Source: CAYXXN01 sp964469055 (GTDB lineage Bacteria; Acidobacteriota; Thermoanaerobaculia; Multivoradales; JAHEKO01). From it: a stretch of DNA of 22,194 nt. This document shows, in pieces, positions 12,467 through 22,194 of this stretch. How positions within the stretch are numbered: the stretch's first letter is position 1; every line of letters begins with the position of its first letter. The notes below the pieces were generated by a model. It was not told the origin of the DNA, searched no databases, and saw only the letters and a list, made by a program, of their open reading frames with translations. A program made the translations under genes and the position numbers. The DNA is taken from NCBI GenBank assembly GCA_964469055.1, contig CAYXXN010000025.1, forward strand, positions 1 to 22,194, read 5' to 3'.

Positions 12467-13513
12467 ATGGCCGTGCCCGGCGACCCCCGACAGCTGACCG
12501 CGCGGGATCGAGAGATCCTGAGGGAAGTGGTGTGCAGCTTCATCTTGACGGGCACGCCGGTCAGCTCGCGCGCCGTGGCCAAGCAGCATCCCGAGGGGCT
12601 GTCGGCCGCCACCATCCGCAACAGCATGGCCGACCTCGAGGAATCCGGCTTCCTCCTCCAGCCCCACACCTCGGCGGGCCGGGTTCCCACCGAGGCGGGC
12701 TACCACTTCTACATCGACGCCCTGCTGCCGCCCTCGGCGGTCCCCGAGCCGGAGCAGCGCTACATTCAAGAGCACCTGACTGGGGTGGGGGGCGACGGTC
12801 TGGCGGCCCGCGCTTCGCAGCTCCTCTCGGAGATGTCGAGCCAGATCGGCATCGTGGTGACACCAGCGGTCGGCGAGACGAGGCTCAAGGCCATCGACTT
12901 CGTGCCTTTGTCGGGGACGCGCGTGTTGTGCGTCGTCGTCTCGGTCGATGGCTTCATCGACAACAAAGTCATCGAGGCCGGCAAGCCGCTCTCCCGCGAG
13001 GAGCTGGTGCGCATCTCGAACTACCTGACCGAGCACTTCGGCGGCCTGACCCTGCGCGACGCCCGCGACCGCGTGCTGGCGCTCTTGGCCGAGACGCGGG
13101 CCCGGGTCGACGCGCTGCTGGCCGACGCCATCGCCCTCGCCCAGGGGGCGCTCGGCCGCGACGCGCCGAGCCTGTGGATCGAGGGCACCTCGGCCATGCT
13201 CGGCCGGCCGGAGCTCTCCGACCTCGAGCGGGTGCGGCGCCTGATCGAGACCTTCGACAACCGGACCCAGGTGGTGCGCATGTTGAGCGAGCTCATCCAG
13301 GGCGAGGGCGTGCGAGTCGTGATCGGCGCCGAGAGCGACCTGACCTCCGAGCTCGACTTCAGTCTGGTCGCCACGACCTACGGCGTCGACGGGCAGGCGC
13401 TGGGCGCCCTCGGGATCTTCGGGCCTTCGCGGATGCCCTATCAGCGGGTGATCCCGCTGGTCCACTATCTGGGCGAGCGACTCAGTCGGGCGCTCGAGAC
13501 GACGCTGGCCTGA
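12467..13513 (+). CDS. hrcA: Heat-inducible transcription repressor HrcA
   Basis: HrcA represses heat-shock chaperone operons by binding CIRCE operators and is itself tuned by GroEL. It is 348 residues, the usual length. The N-terminal winged helix covers residues ~5-80: LTARDREILREVVCSFILTG, then TPVSSRAVAKQ, SAATIRNSMADLEESGFL and HTSAGRVPTEAGYHFYID, all family signatures. A GAF-like domain follows. The C-terminus has GAESDLTSELDFSLVATTY and GILGPSRM-like GIFGPSRMPYQRVIPLVHYL. The ATG at 12467 gives MAVPGDPRQLTARD; no clear Shine-Dalgarno precedes it. It heads hrcA-grpE-dnaK-dnaJ-rsmE. No CIRCE-like inverted repeat (TTAGCACTC-N9-GAGTGCTAA) is visible before it or grpE. Confidence 0.95.
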   Translation: MAVPGDPRQLTARDREILREVVCSFILTGTPVSSRAVAKQHPEGLSAATIRNSMADLEESGFLLQPHTSAGRVPTEAGYHFYIDALLPPSAVPEPEQRYIQEHLTGVGGDGLAARASQLLSEMSSQIGIVVTPAVGETRLKAIDFVPLSGTRVLCVVVSVDGFIDNKVIEAGKPLSREELVRISNYLTEHFGGLTLRDARDRVLALLAETRARVDALLADAIALAQGALGRDAPSLWIEGTSAMLGRPELSDLERVRRLIETFDNRTQVVRMLSELIQGEGVRVVIGAESDLTSELDFSLVATTYGVDGQALGALGIFGPSRMPYQRVIPLVHYLGERLSRALETTLA

Positions 13514-13516
13514 GGG
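13512..13516 (+). promoter_or_regulatory. Ribosome binding site of grpE
   Basis: GAGGG overlaps the hrcA stop and lies eight bases before the GTG at 13525. This supports the GTG as the grpE start. Confidence 0.6.
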
Positions 13517-13524
13517 ACCCCGGG

Positions 13525-14181
13525 GTGGCGGAAGAACGCGAGCAGGACCTGCAGGCGGCGCTCGAGGCCGAAGAGGTCGTGGAGCTGGACAGCGACCCGG
13601 TGGAGAGCCTCGAGGACGCCATGCGCGAGGCTCTGGCGGCGGTGGAAGAGCGCCAGGCCGAGCCCGGAGCCGACTTCGACTCCACGCCCGGCGCGACCTC
13701 GGCGACCGGTCTCGAGGCCCAGGTCGCGGAGCTTCGGGAGAAGTGGCTACGGGCGCTGGCCGACCTCGAGAACTACCGCAAGCGGACGCAGCGCGATCGC
13801 CAAGAGGAGCTGCGCTATCGCGGCTTCGACGTCTTTCGCGGTCTGATGCCGATCCTCGACAACCTGGAGCGGGCCCTGGCCTCCGAGGGCTCGGTCGCGG
13901 ACTTGAAGCTTGGGGTCGAGATGATCGGGCGCCAGTTGGGGACGCTGCTGAGGAACCACGGGGTCGAGCGCGTGGCAGCGCTGGGCGAGCCCTTCGATCC
14001 GGCCCTGCACGAGGCGGTCTCGCACCACGAGGACCCTGACGTGAAGGAGCCCACGGTTTCCGCGGAGCTCCAGCCGGGTTACCGCATGCACGACCGACTG
14101 CTGCGACCGGCCGCGGTGCGGGTGGCCCTGCCGGCGGCCGGCGCGCCGGCCGAGAAGGCGCCGCGCGAGGACGCGACGTGA
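13525..14181 (+). CDS. grpE: Nucleotide exchange factor GrpE
   Basis: GrpE releases ADP from DnaK and acts as a thermosensor. The protein has 218 residues. An acidic, Glu-rich disordered N-terminus covers ~1-75. A long helix follows (VAELREKWLRALADLENYRKRTQ) that forms the dimer stalk. LMPILDNLERALAS comes next, and the C-terminal beta domain has GVERVAALGEPFDPALHEAV and QPGYRMHDRLLRPAAVRVA, the family hallmark. The GTG at 13525 lies 11 bases after the hrcA stop with a good Shine-Dalgarno. The stop overlaps the dnaK start by 4 bases (GTGA), which would couple synthesis of the two partners. Confidence 0.95.
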   Translation: MAEEREQDLQAALEAEEVVELDSDPVESLEDAMREALAAVEERQAEPGADFDSTPGATSATGLEAQVAELREKWLRALADLENYRKRTQRDRQEELRYRGFDVFRGLMPILDNLERALASEGSVADLKLGVEMIGRQLGTLLRNHGVERVAALGEPFDPALHEAVSHHEDPDVKEPTVSAELQPGYRMHDRLLRPAAVRVALPAAGAPAEKAPREDAT

Positions 14182-16004
14182 GCAAGATCCTCGGCATCGA
14201 CCTCGGCACGACGAACTGCTGTGTGTCGGTGGTCGAGGGCACGTCACCGCGTGTGCTGGCCAACCGCGAGGGCTCCCACACCACGCCCTCCATCGTCGCG
14301 GTGACCGAGCCCGGGGACCGCCTCGTCGGCCAGATAGCCAAGCGGCAGGCGATCACCAACCCGCAGAACACGATCTTCGCCGTGAAAAGGCTGATCGGAC
14401 GGAAGTTCCGCGACCCCGAGGTGCAGCGGGCCCAGCAGGTGCTGCCCTACCAGCTCGTCGAGGCGGACAACGGCGACGTCAAGGTGCAGGTGCGCAGCCG
14501 TCGCTACAGCCCGGAGGAGATCTCGGCTCTCATCCTGGCGGAGATCCGGGGCTTCGCCGAGGAGGCCTTGGGCGAGGCGGTGGAGGAGGCCATCGTCACC
14601 GTGCCTGCCTACTTCAACGACGCCCAGCGTCAGGCGACGCGCGACGCCGGCGAGGTGGCGGGCCTCAAGGTGGCGCGCATCATCAACGAGCCGACGGCGG
14701 CGGCGCTCGCCTACGGCATCGACCGGGAGAAGGACGCTACGGTCGCCGTCTACGACTTGGGGGGTGGCACCTTCGACATCTCCATCCTGGAGATCGCAGG
14801 CGGCGTGTTCGAGGTCAAGGCGACGGCCGGCGACACCTACCTGGGGGGCGAGGACTTCGATCAGCGGATCATGGACTGGCTGATCGCCGAGTTCCTGCGC
14901 GAGACCGGCGTGGACATCCGCACCGACCGCATGGCCCTCCAGCGCTTGAAGGAGGCCGCCGAACGGGCCAAGTGCGATCTGTCGAACGCCGAGGAGGCGG
15001 CGATCAACCTGCCGTTCATCTCGACCGGCCCGGACGGGCCCCTCCACCTGGCGAGGGCGCTGCGGCGCGGGCATTTCGAGGGCATGGTTCGCGACCTCGT
15101 CGAGCGCACGACCGGGCCCTGCCGCGAGGCGCTGACCGCCGCCGGGTTGGCGCCCCACCAGATCGACGAGGTGATCCTGGTCGGCGGTCAGACCCGCAGC
15201 CCGATCGTGGCGCGGGTGGTGGAGGAGATCTTCGGGAAGAGGCCGAGCCGCGACTTGAACCCGGAAGAGGTGGTGGCGATCGGCGCCGCCATCCAGGGCG
15301 GCATTCTCAAGGGCGACATCAAGGACATCGTCCTGCTCGACGTCACACCGCTCTCGCTCGGCGTCGAGACCCACGGTGGACTGTTCACCAAGCTGATCGA
15401 ACGCAACTCCACGATTCCCACGCGCGCCACGCAGATCTTCACCACCGTCGTCGACAATCAGGACACGGTGGAGATCCACGTGCTGCAGGGCGAGCGCGAG
15501 ATCGCCGGCGAGAACAAGTCCCTCGGCCGCTTCGAGCTGGTCGGTGTGCCGCCGGCCCCGCGCGGCGTGCCGCAGATCGAGGTCAGCTTCGCCATCGACT
15601 CCAACGGCATCGTCAGCGTCTCGGCCCGCGACCTGGCGACCAACCGCAGTCAGAGCGTGCAGATCAACCCGGCGAGCGGTCTCTCGCGCGACGAGGTCGA
15701 CCGCCTCGTCAAGGAGGCGCACGAGCACTCCTCGGACGACGCGCGACAGCGGCAGATGCGGCGTCTGCGCAACCGCCTGGAGGGGCTGATCTACGTCAAC
15801 GAGCGGGTCTACGACCGCTTCTCGGGCCTCGTCCGGGCCGAGGAGGGGGCGCGGATGCGGGAGATCATCGCCAAGGCCCGCATGGCCCTGTTCGGGGAGG
15901 ACGAAGCCGAGCTGGAGGCGGCGGTCTTCGACTTGAATGCGATCTCGCGGCAGCTTTCCGACCTGATGCTGGGGGGCGGCCCACTCCAGGGAGCGAGCTC
16001 CTGA
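14178..16004 (+). CDS. dnaK: Chaperone protein DnaK (Hsp70)
   Basis: DnaK is the ATP-driven Hsp70 chaperone, working with DnaJ and GrpE in the cytoplasm. It starts at GTG 14178: MSKILGIDLGTTNCCVSVVEG. The ATPase domain carries GIDLGTTN, VPAYFNDAQRQATRDAG, INEPTAAALAYG and YDLGGGTFDISI. DEVILVGGQTRSPIV follows, and then the interdomain DIVLLDVTPLSLGVET. The substrate domain has VLQGEREIAGENKSLGRFEL and VPPAPRGVPQIEV. At 608 residues it is about 30 shorter than E. coli DnaK. It ends DLMLGGGPLQGASS with no EEVKD tail. A few usual positions differ (REGSHTTPS instead of the common EGxRTTPS; NCC instead of NSC). It overlaps grpE by 4 bases and dnaJ by 1. Confidence 0.95.
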   Translation: MSKILGIDLGTTNCCVSVVEGTSPRVLANREGSHTTPSIVAVTEPGDRLVGQIAKRQAITNPQNTIFAVKRLIGRKFRDPEVQRAQQVLPYQLVEADNGDVKVQVRSRRYSPEEISALILAEIRGFAEEALGEAVEEAIVTVPAYFNDAQRQATRDAGEVAGLKVARIINEPTAAALAYGIDREKDATVAVYDLGGGTFDISILEIAGGVFEVKATAGDTYLGGEDFDQRIMDWLIAEFLRETGVDIRTDRMALQRLKEAAERAKCDLSNAEEAAINLPFISTGPDGPLHLARALRRGHFEGMVRDLVERTTGPCREALTAAGLAPHQIDEVILVGGQTRSPIVARVVEEIFGKRPSRDLNPEEVVAIGAAIQGGILKGDIKDIVLLDVTPLSLGVETHGGLFTKLIERNSTIPTRATQIFTTVVDNQDTVEIHVLQGEREIAGENKSLGRFELVGVPPAPRGVPQIEVSFAIDSNGIVSVSARDLATNRSQSVQINPASGLSRDEVDRLVKEAHEHSSDDARQRQMRRLRNRLEGLIYVNERVYDRFSGLVRAEEGARMREIIAKARMALFGEDEAELEAAVFDLNAISRQLSDLMLGGGPLQGASS

Positions 16005-17134
16005 TGGCCGTGGCGAGCGCCAAGCGCGACTACTACGAGGTGCTCGGCGTGCCGCGCGAGGCCGACGCCAAGATCGTCAAGTCGGCCTACCGGCGGCTGG
16101 CGGTGCAGTACCATCCCGACAAGAACCCAGGGGACACCGCGGCCGAGGCCCGCTTCAAGGAGGCGGCCGAGGCCTACGCCGTGCTCTCCGACCCGACCCG
16201 GCGCGCCCAGTACGATCGCTTCGGCCACCGCGGCCTCGCCGGCCAGCCGGGCGGTTTCGACCCGGAGACCTTCGGCGACTTCGCCGACATCTTGGGCGAG
16301 TTCTTCGGCTTCGGCTTCGGCGACCTGTTCGGCGGTGGCCGCCGGCGGCAAGGGCCACGACCCGGCGCCGATCTGCGCTACGAGCTCGCCCTGACCCTCG
16401 AGGAGGCGGCTTTCGGCGTCGACAAGGAGCTGGCGATCCCTCGCCTGGAGAATTGCGAGACCTGCGGCGGCACGGGGGGTCGCGACGGCGCCGCGGCCAC
16501 CCGCTGCAGCGCCTGTGGCGGTCGTGGTCAGGTGCGAGTCACGCAAGGCTTCTTCTCGCTGGCGCGACCTTGCCCGCAGTGCGGCGGCGAGGGCTCGGTG
16601 GTCACCGACCCCTGCGCGGCGTGCCGCGGCCGTGGCCAGGTCGAGCAGCGTCGGCAGGTGACCCTGCGGGTGCCGCCGGGAGTCGACACCGGGACGCGCC
16701 TGCGACGGGTCGGCGAGGGGGAGCACGGCCGTCGCGGCGGGCCCCCCGGCGACCTCTACGTGGACGTAGAGGTGCTGCCCGACGAGCGCTTCGAGCGCCA
16801 GGGCGCCGACGTGCTCGGTGCCGTCGAGCTGAGCTTCCCGGAGGCGGTGCTCGGCACGACGATCGAGGTGCCGACCCTGCATGGCGACGCCTCGTTGGAG
16901 GTGCCGCCCGGCACGCAGCAGGGCGACCGCTTCCGGCTGCGCCGCAAGGGCATCCCGCGGCTCGACGGGCGCGGGCAGGGCGATCACATCGTCGCCGTTC
17001 GCCTGACCGTGCCCCACCCGCGCGACCTCGACGAGGAGCAGGTGGAGGTTCTGGTGCGCTGGGCCGAGCTCGAGGGGCGGCGGGTCAAGGGTCCCCGCAA
17101 GGTCCTGGACCGCGTGCGTGACCTCTTCGGCTGA
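16004..17134 (+). CDS. dnaJ: Chaperone protein DnaJ (type I Hsp40)
   Basis: DnaJ delivers unfolded clients to DnaK and triggers its ATPase. It is 376 residues with all type I parts. The J domain (~7-75) has YHPDKNPGD, with HPD at 37-39. A Gly/Phe region follows (~75-115, FFGFGFGDLFGGG). The zinc-finger domain spans ~151-211 with four CxxCxGxG motifs: CETCGGTG, CSACGGRG, CPQCGGEG and CAACRGRG. Two beta-sandwich client-binding domains and a dimerisation tail end the protein. The ATG at 16004 overlaps the dnaK stop by one base (TGATG). AGGGAG at 15988-15993 may serve as its ribosome binding site. Its 3' end overlaps rsmE by 17 bases. Confidence 0.96.
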   Translation: MAVASAKRDYYEVLGVPREADAKIVKSAYRRLAVQYHPDKNPGDTAAEARFKEAAEAYAVLSDPTRRAQYDRFGHRGLAGQPGGFDPETFGDFADILGEFFGFGFGDLFGGGRRRQGPRPGADLRYELALTLEEAAFGVDKELAIPRLENCETCGGTGGRDGAAATRCSACGGRGQVRVTQGFFSLARPCPQCGGEGSVVTDPCAACRGRGQVEQRRQVTLRVPPGVDTGTRLRRVGEGEHGRRGGPPGDLYVDVEVLPDERFERQGADVLGAVELSFPEAVLGTTIEVPTLHGDASLEVPPGTQQGDRFRLRRKGIPRLDGRGQGDHIVAVRLTVPHPRDLDEEQVEVLVRWAELEGRRVKGPRKVLDRVRDLFG

Positions 17135-17864
17135 GGCCGGCGGCACGCTGCTCGTCACCCCGGGCGACCTGGACGGCGAGCGGTGCGAGGTGCGGGGCGC
17201 CGCCTACCGGCATCTCTTTCGGGCGCGGCGGCTGGCGACCGGCGAGTCGGTGCGGGTCGTGGATGGAGCCGGCCGCGCCCGTACGGCCCGGGTGGGCCGC
17301 GTCGGCCGCGACGCCGCGACCCTCGAGCTCGGGCCGGAGGCGCCGGGCCGCGAGCCCGAGGCGGCCTTGACGCTCCTGGTCGGCGCGCTGCGTCCGCAAC
17401 GCGCCTCCTGGCTGGTCGAGAAGGCGACCGAGCTGGGCGTGGTCGCGGTGCGCTTCCTGGCCACCGAGCGCGGCGCTCGCGACTTCGGCGCGGGCACGTT
17501 CGAGCGCCTGCGGCGCGTGGCGGCCGCCGCTGTCGAGCAATGTGGCCGCGCCCGCTTGCCGGAGGTCACCGGCGTCCATCCCTGGGGAGACCTGTCGCGG
17601 CTCGTGGCGGACTGCGCGGCACGCTGGATCTGCGAGGCGGATGCCGCGGGGGAGCCGGCACGGGCGCCTCAGGGGACCGCGAGTTGCGCCCTGGTGGGGT
17701 CGGAGGGTGGCTGGACCGCCGCCGAACTCGCCGCCGCCGCCGCGCTCGGCTGCCGCCCGCTCGCCCTCGGACCGCGACCCCTGCGCGTGGAGACGGCGGC
17801 CCTGGCCGCGGCCGCGCTGCTGCTCTCACCCGGTTCCGTTGACACCCCGGAGCGGCAGAGCTAG
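17118..17864 (+). CDS. rsmE: 16S rRNA (uracil(1498)-N(3))-methyltransferase
   Basis: RsmE methylates N3 of U1498 in 16S rRNA with SAM, as a SPOUT (knotted) methyltransferase. It is 248 residues, the normal size. The N-terminal PUA-like domain covers ~1-75 with YRHLFRARRLATGESVRVVDG. The knot domain has LLVGALRPQRASWLVEKATELGV at its start. Its SAM-binding loops are CALVGSEGGWTAAE and LALGPRPLRVETAA, the hallmark LG-R-LR-ETA. The GTG at 17118 lies inside the dnaJ end (17-base overlap); MTSSAEAGGTLLVTPG is a plausible N-terminus. A later start would cut the PUA-like domain. Its coupling behind dnaJ is a recurring bacterial arrangement. Confidence 0.93.
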   Translation: MTSSAEAGGTLLVTPGDLDGERCEVRGAAYRHLFRARRLATGESVRVVDGAGRARTARVGRVGRDAATLELGPEAPGREPEAALTLLVGALRPQRASWLVEKATELGVVAVRFLATERGARDFGAGTFERLRRVAAAAVEQCGRARLPEVTGVHPWGDLSRLVADCAARWICEADAAGEPARAPQGTASCALVGSEGGWTAAELAAAAALGCRPLALGPRPLRVETAALAAAALLLSPGSVDTPERQS

Positions 17865-17867
17865 GCT
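17839..17867 (+). promoter_or_regulatory. Sigma-70-type promoter for pilT, embedded in the end of rsmE
   Basis: A perfect TTGACA (17839-17844) is followed by a 17-base spacer and TAGGCT (17862-17867), which keeps the most conserved -10 positions (T1, A2, T6). Transcription would start near 17874, giving a leader of about 50 bases before the pilT ATG. This makes pilT at least partly independent of the chaperone operon. Confidence 0.6.
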
Positions 17868-17898
17868 TTCCAACAACTTACGCGGGCAGCCGCCGCGC

Positions 17899-17916
17899 GG
17901 CCGGACCGGCCGGGAG
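17899..17916 (+). promoter_or_regulatory. Leader hairpin and ribosome binding site of pilT
   Basis: GGGAG at 17912-17916 lies six bases before the ATG at 17923. It directly follows the inverted repeat GGCCGG-A-CCGGCC (17899-17911). A stem formed by CGGCC (17898-17902) and GGCCG (17908-17912) would touch the first base of the ribosome binding site. Confidence 0.45.
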
Positions 17917-17922
17917 TCGAGC

Positions 17923-19074
17923 ATGAACATCAACGACCTGCTCAAGATCGCCGTCGAGCGCAACGCCTCCGACCTGCACTTGAAGGTCGGCTCGCACCCG
18001 GTGATCCGGGTCGACGGCACGCTCTACTCGCTGATCGAGTACAACCGCCTGATGCAGGACGACACGGCGGCGATGGCCTTCTCGATCATGAACGCGCGCC
18101 AGAAGCAGCGCTTCAAGGAGGACCTGGAGATCGACATCGGCTACTCGGTCCCCGGCCTCGGCCGCTTCCGCTGCAACGTCTTCCAGCAGCGCGGCCAGAT
18201 GGGCCTCGTGCTGCGCGTCATCCCGAGCAAGATCCTGTCGGTGCGCGAGCTCATGCTGCCGCCGGTCCTCGAGCGGCTGTGCGACGAGCAGCGGGGGTTG
18301 CTCCTGGTCACCGGCACGACCGGCTCGGGCAAGTCGACCACGTTGGCGGCGCTGATCGAGCACATCAACGAGCGGCGCACCGAGCACATCGTGACCATCG
18401 AGGATCCCATCGAGTTCCTCCATCGCGACAAGCGCTCGATCATCAACCAGCGCGAGGTGGACGTCGACACGCGAGCCTTCGCGCCGGCGCTGCGCTCGGC
18501 CCTGCGGCAAGACCCCGACGTCATCCTGGTGGGCGAGATGCGCGACCACGAGACGATCGAAACCTCGCTGCTCGCGGCCGAGACCGGCCACCTGGTGCTC
18601 TCGACCCTGCACACCTTGGACGCCGCCGAGACCATCAACCGGATCATCGCCGTCTTCCCGCCGCACCAGCAGAAGCAAATCCGCATCCAGCTCGCGCAGG
18701 TGATCAAGGCGATCGTCTCGATGCGGCTGATGCCGCGTGCCGACGGGCTCGGCCGTGTGCCGGCGGTCGAAGTGTTGATCGCCACGCCGTACATCAAGGA
18801 GTGCATCGAGAACAAGGAGAAGACGAAGTACATCCGCGAGCAGATCGCCTTGGGCACCAGCCAGTACGGCATGCAGACCTTCGATCAGTCGCTCTTCCAC
18901 CTCTACCGCAGCGGTCTCATCAGCCTCGACGAGGCCATGCGGCGGGCCTCGAACCCCGACGAGTTCCGGCTCAAGATCGAGGGCGTGCAGTTCACCTCCG
19001 ACGCCGCCCGCGAGCAGATGGAGTCCTCGGTGCGCATGTCGTCGCTCGAGGAAGGGATGGAGCTCGAGCCTTAG
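17923..19074 (+). CDS. pilT: Type IV pilus retraction ATPase PilT
   Basis: PilT is the cytoplasmic hexameric ATPase that retracts type IV pili and powers twitching. It is 383 residues. An N-terminal PAS-like domain begins MNINDLLKIAVERNASDLHL. The RecA-like domain has Walker A GTTGSGKST (131-139). HIVTIEDPIEFLH is the Asp box, PDVILVGEMRDHETIE is Walker B and TGHLVLSTLHT is the His box. MRLMPRADGLGRVPAVEVL follows, as in PilT. The AIRNLIRE-like C-terminal motif of some PilT proteins is represented by KTKYIREQIALGTSQYGMQTFDQSL, typical of the family. The ATG at 17923 has a ribosome binding site. No other pilus gene lies in the window. PilU is the alternative, but the length and sequence fit PilT better. 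Confidence 0.94.
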   Translation: MNINDLLKIAVERNASDLHLKVGSHPVIRVDGTLYSLIEYNRLMQDDTAAMAFSIMNARQKQRFKEDLEIDIGYSVPGLGRFRCNVFQQRGQMGLVLRVIPSKILSVRELMLPPVLERLCDEQRGLLLVTGTTGSGKSTTLAALIEHINERRTEHIVTIEDPIEFLHRDKRSIINQREVDVDTRAFAPALRSALRQDPDVILVGEMRDHETIETSLLAAETGHLVLSTLHTLDAAETINRIIAVFPPHQQKQIRIQLAQVIKAIVSMRLMPRADGLGRVPAVEVLIATPYIKECIENKEKTKYIREQIALGTSQYGMQTFDQSLFHLYRSGLISLDEAMRRASNPDEFRLKIEGVQFTSDAAREQMESSVRMSSLEEGMELEP

Positions 19075-19088
19075 CCGGCGCCGCGGAC

Positions 19089-19570
19089 GTGACCCTCGAG
19101 CCCGCTGAGCAGGAGCGCGGGGCGGAGGCCGCCTACGCCAAGGCCGTCGAGCTCCTGGCGCACCGCCCCCACTTCGAGGCCGAGCTCAAGGCCAAGCTCG
19201 AGGCGCGGGGCTTCGGGGAGGCCGCCGTGGCGGCGGCGCTGGCACGGCTCGTCGAGCGCGGCTACCTCGACGATCGGGCGGCGGCTCGGCAGTGGGCGGA
19301 GGGAGCGGTCGCCCGCAAGGGCTACGGGTCGCGCCGCCTCCGCGCCGAGCTCGCGGCGCGCGGCGTGGATCCGGAGATCGCCGCGGAGGCGGTGGCGGCC
19401 GCCTGCAGCACCGGCGAGCGCGAGCGGGCTCTGGCCGCGGCCGGCCGGTTCCGGGGTTCCGATCCGAAGGCACTCGCCCGTCACCTCGACCGCAAGGGGT
19501 TCTCAACGTCGGTCATCCTTGAGATAGTCGATCGGTTTCGCCGCGCGGCTCCCGATCGCGATTCCGAATC

Positions 19571-19574
<4 letters not shown>
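19089..19574 (+). CDS. recX: Regulatory protein RecX
   Basis: RecX binds RecA filaments and limits recombination. It is 161 residues, normal length, and made of three-helix repeats. Family patterns visible are AYAKAVELLAHRPHFEAELKAKL, ALARLVERGYLDDRAAARQWA, then KGYGSRRLRAELAARGVDPE and ALARHLDRKGFSTSVILEIVDRF. The GTG at 19089 gives MTLEPAEQERGAEAAYAKA; it lies 14 bases after the pilT stop. No strong ribosome binding site is seen. Its stop overlaps the alaS start by 4 bases (ATGA). The recX-alaS order is common downstream of recA, but recA is absent here and pilT takes that place. Confidence 0.9.
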
Positions 19575-22190
<2,616 letters not shown>

Positions 22191-22194
22191 GCCG

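Noticed and set aside
14244..15728. A 494-codon open frame antisense to dnaK
   Set aside because: It is a reverse shadow of dnaK with no domain and no independent promoter or ribosome binding site.

Overview
The window is one continuous stretch of a very GC-rich bacterial chromosome with densely packed housekeeping genes. I counted no exact GC value; by eye it is about 70 percent. There are no tRNA or rRNA genes, insertion sequences, phage genes or CRISPR arrays. Ten of the seventeen complete or near-complete genes appear to start with GTG. Four junctions use 4-base stop/start overlaps of the GTGA or ATGA type, and the broken aroA junction looks like a fifth. A MglA-type GTPase, PilT, a TPR-linked sigma-54 activator and the hrcA-grpE-dnaK-dnaJ order suggest a Gram-negative, gliding or pilus-bearing lineage such as Acidobacteriota or Myxococcota. 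That placement is inference. Two runs of exactly 10 N (3325-3334 and 20591-20600) are scaffold placeholders that interrupt real genes, so this is a draft assembly, probably metagenomic.

Layout. (1) 3-5621, plus strand: the C-terminal half of aroA, then a roughly 1070-residue TPR/sigma-54 activator, then two ABC peptide-type permeases (dppB/dppC-like). A 12-base repeat with a 13-base period at the aroA/regulator junction puts the two genes in one open frame. (2) 5722-6378, plus: a small protein with two MerR-like helix-turn-helix modules, converging on thiL at a shared CTAG. (3) 11395-6375, minus: mglA with a long C-terminal extension, nrdR, lon and thiL, probably one transcription unit with a recognisable promoter before mglA. 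(4) 12386-11499, minus: a Rossmann/DUF2520 protein, divergent from hrcA. (5) 12467-17864, plus: hrcA, grpE, dnaK, dnaJ and rsmE, tightly coupled. (6) 17923-22190, plus: pilT with its own promoter inside the end of rsmE, then recX and alaS.

Functional reading. Region 5 is a chaperone operon with its own repressor, and rsmE rides along. Lon next to it on the other strand adds a second protein-quality arm. MglA and PilT, both linked to polarity and type IV pilus motility in known systems, sit about 6.5 kb apart without their usual partners in the window. I found no convincing new multi-gene system. The points most worth checking are the aroA/regulator junction, the extended MglA, the double-HTH protein and the orphan permease pair.
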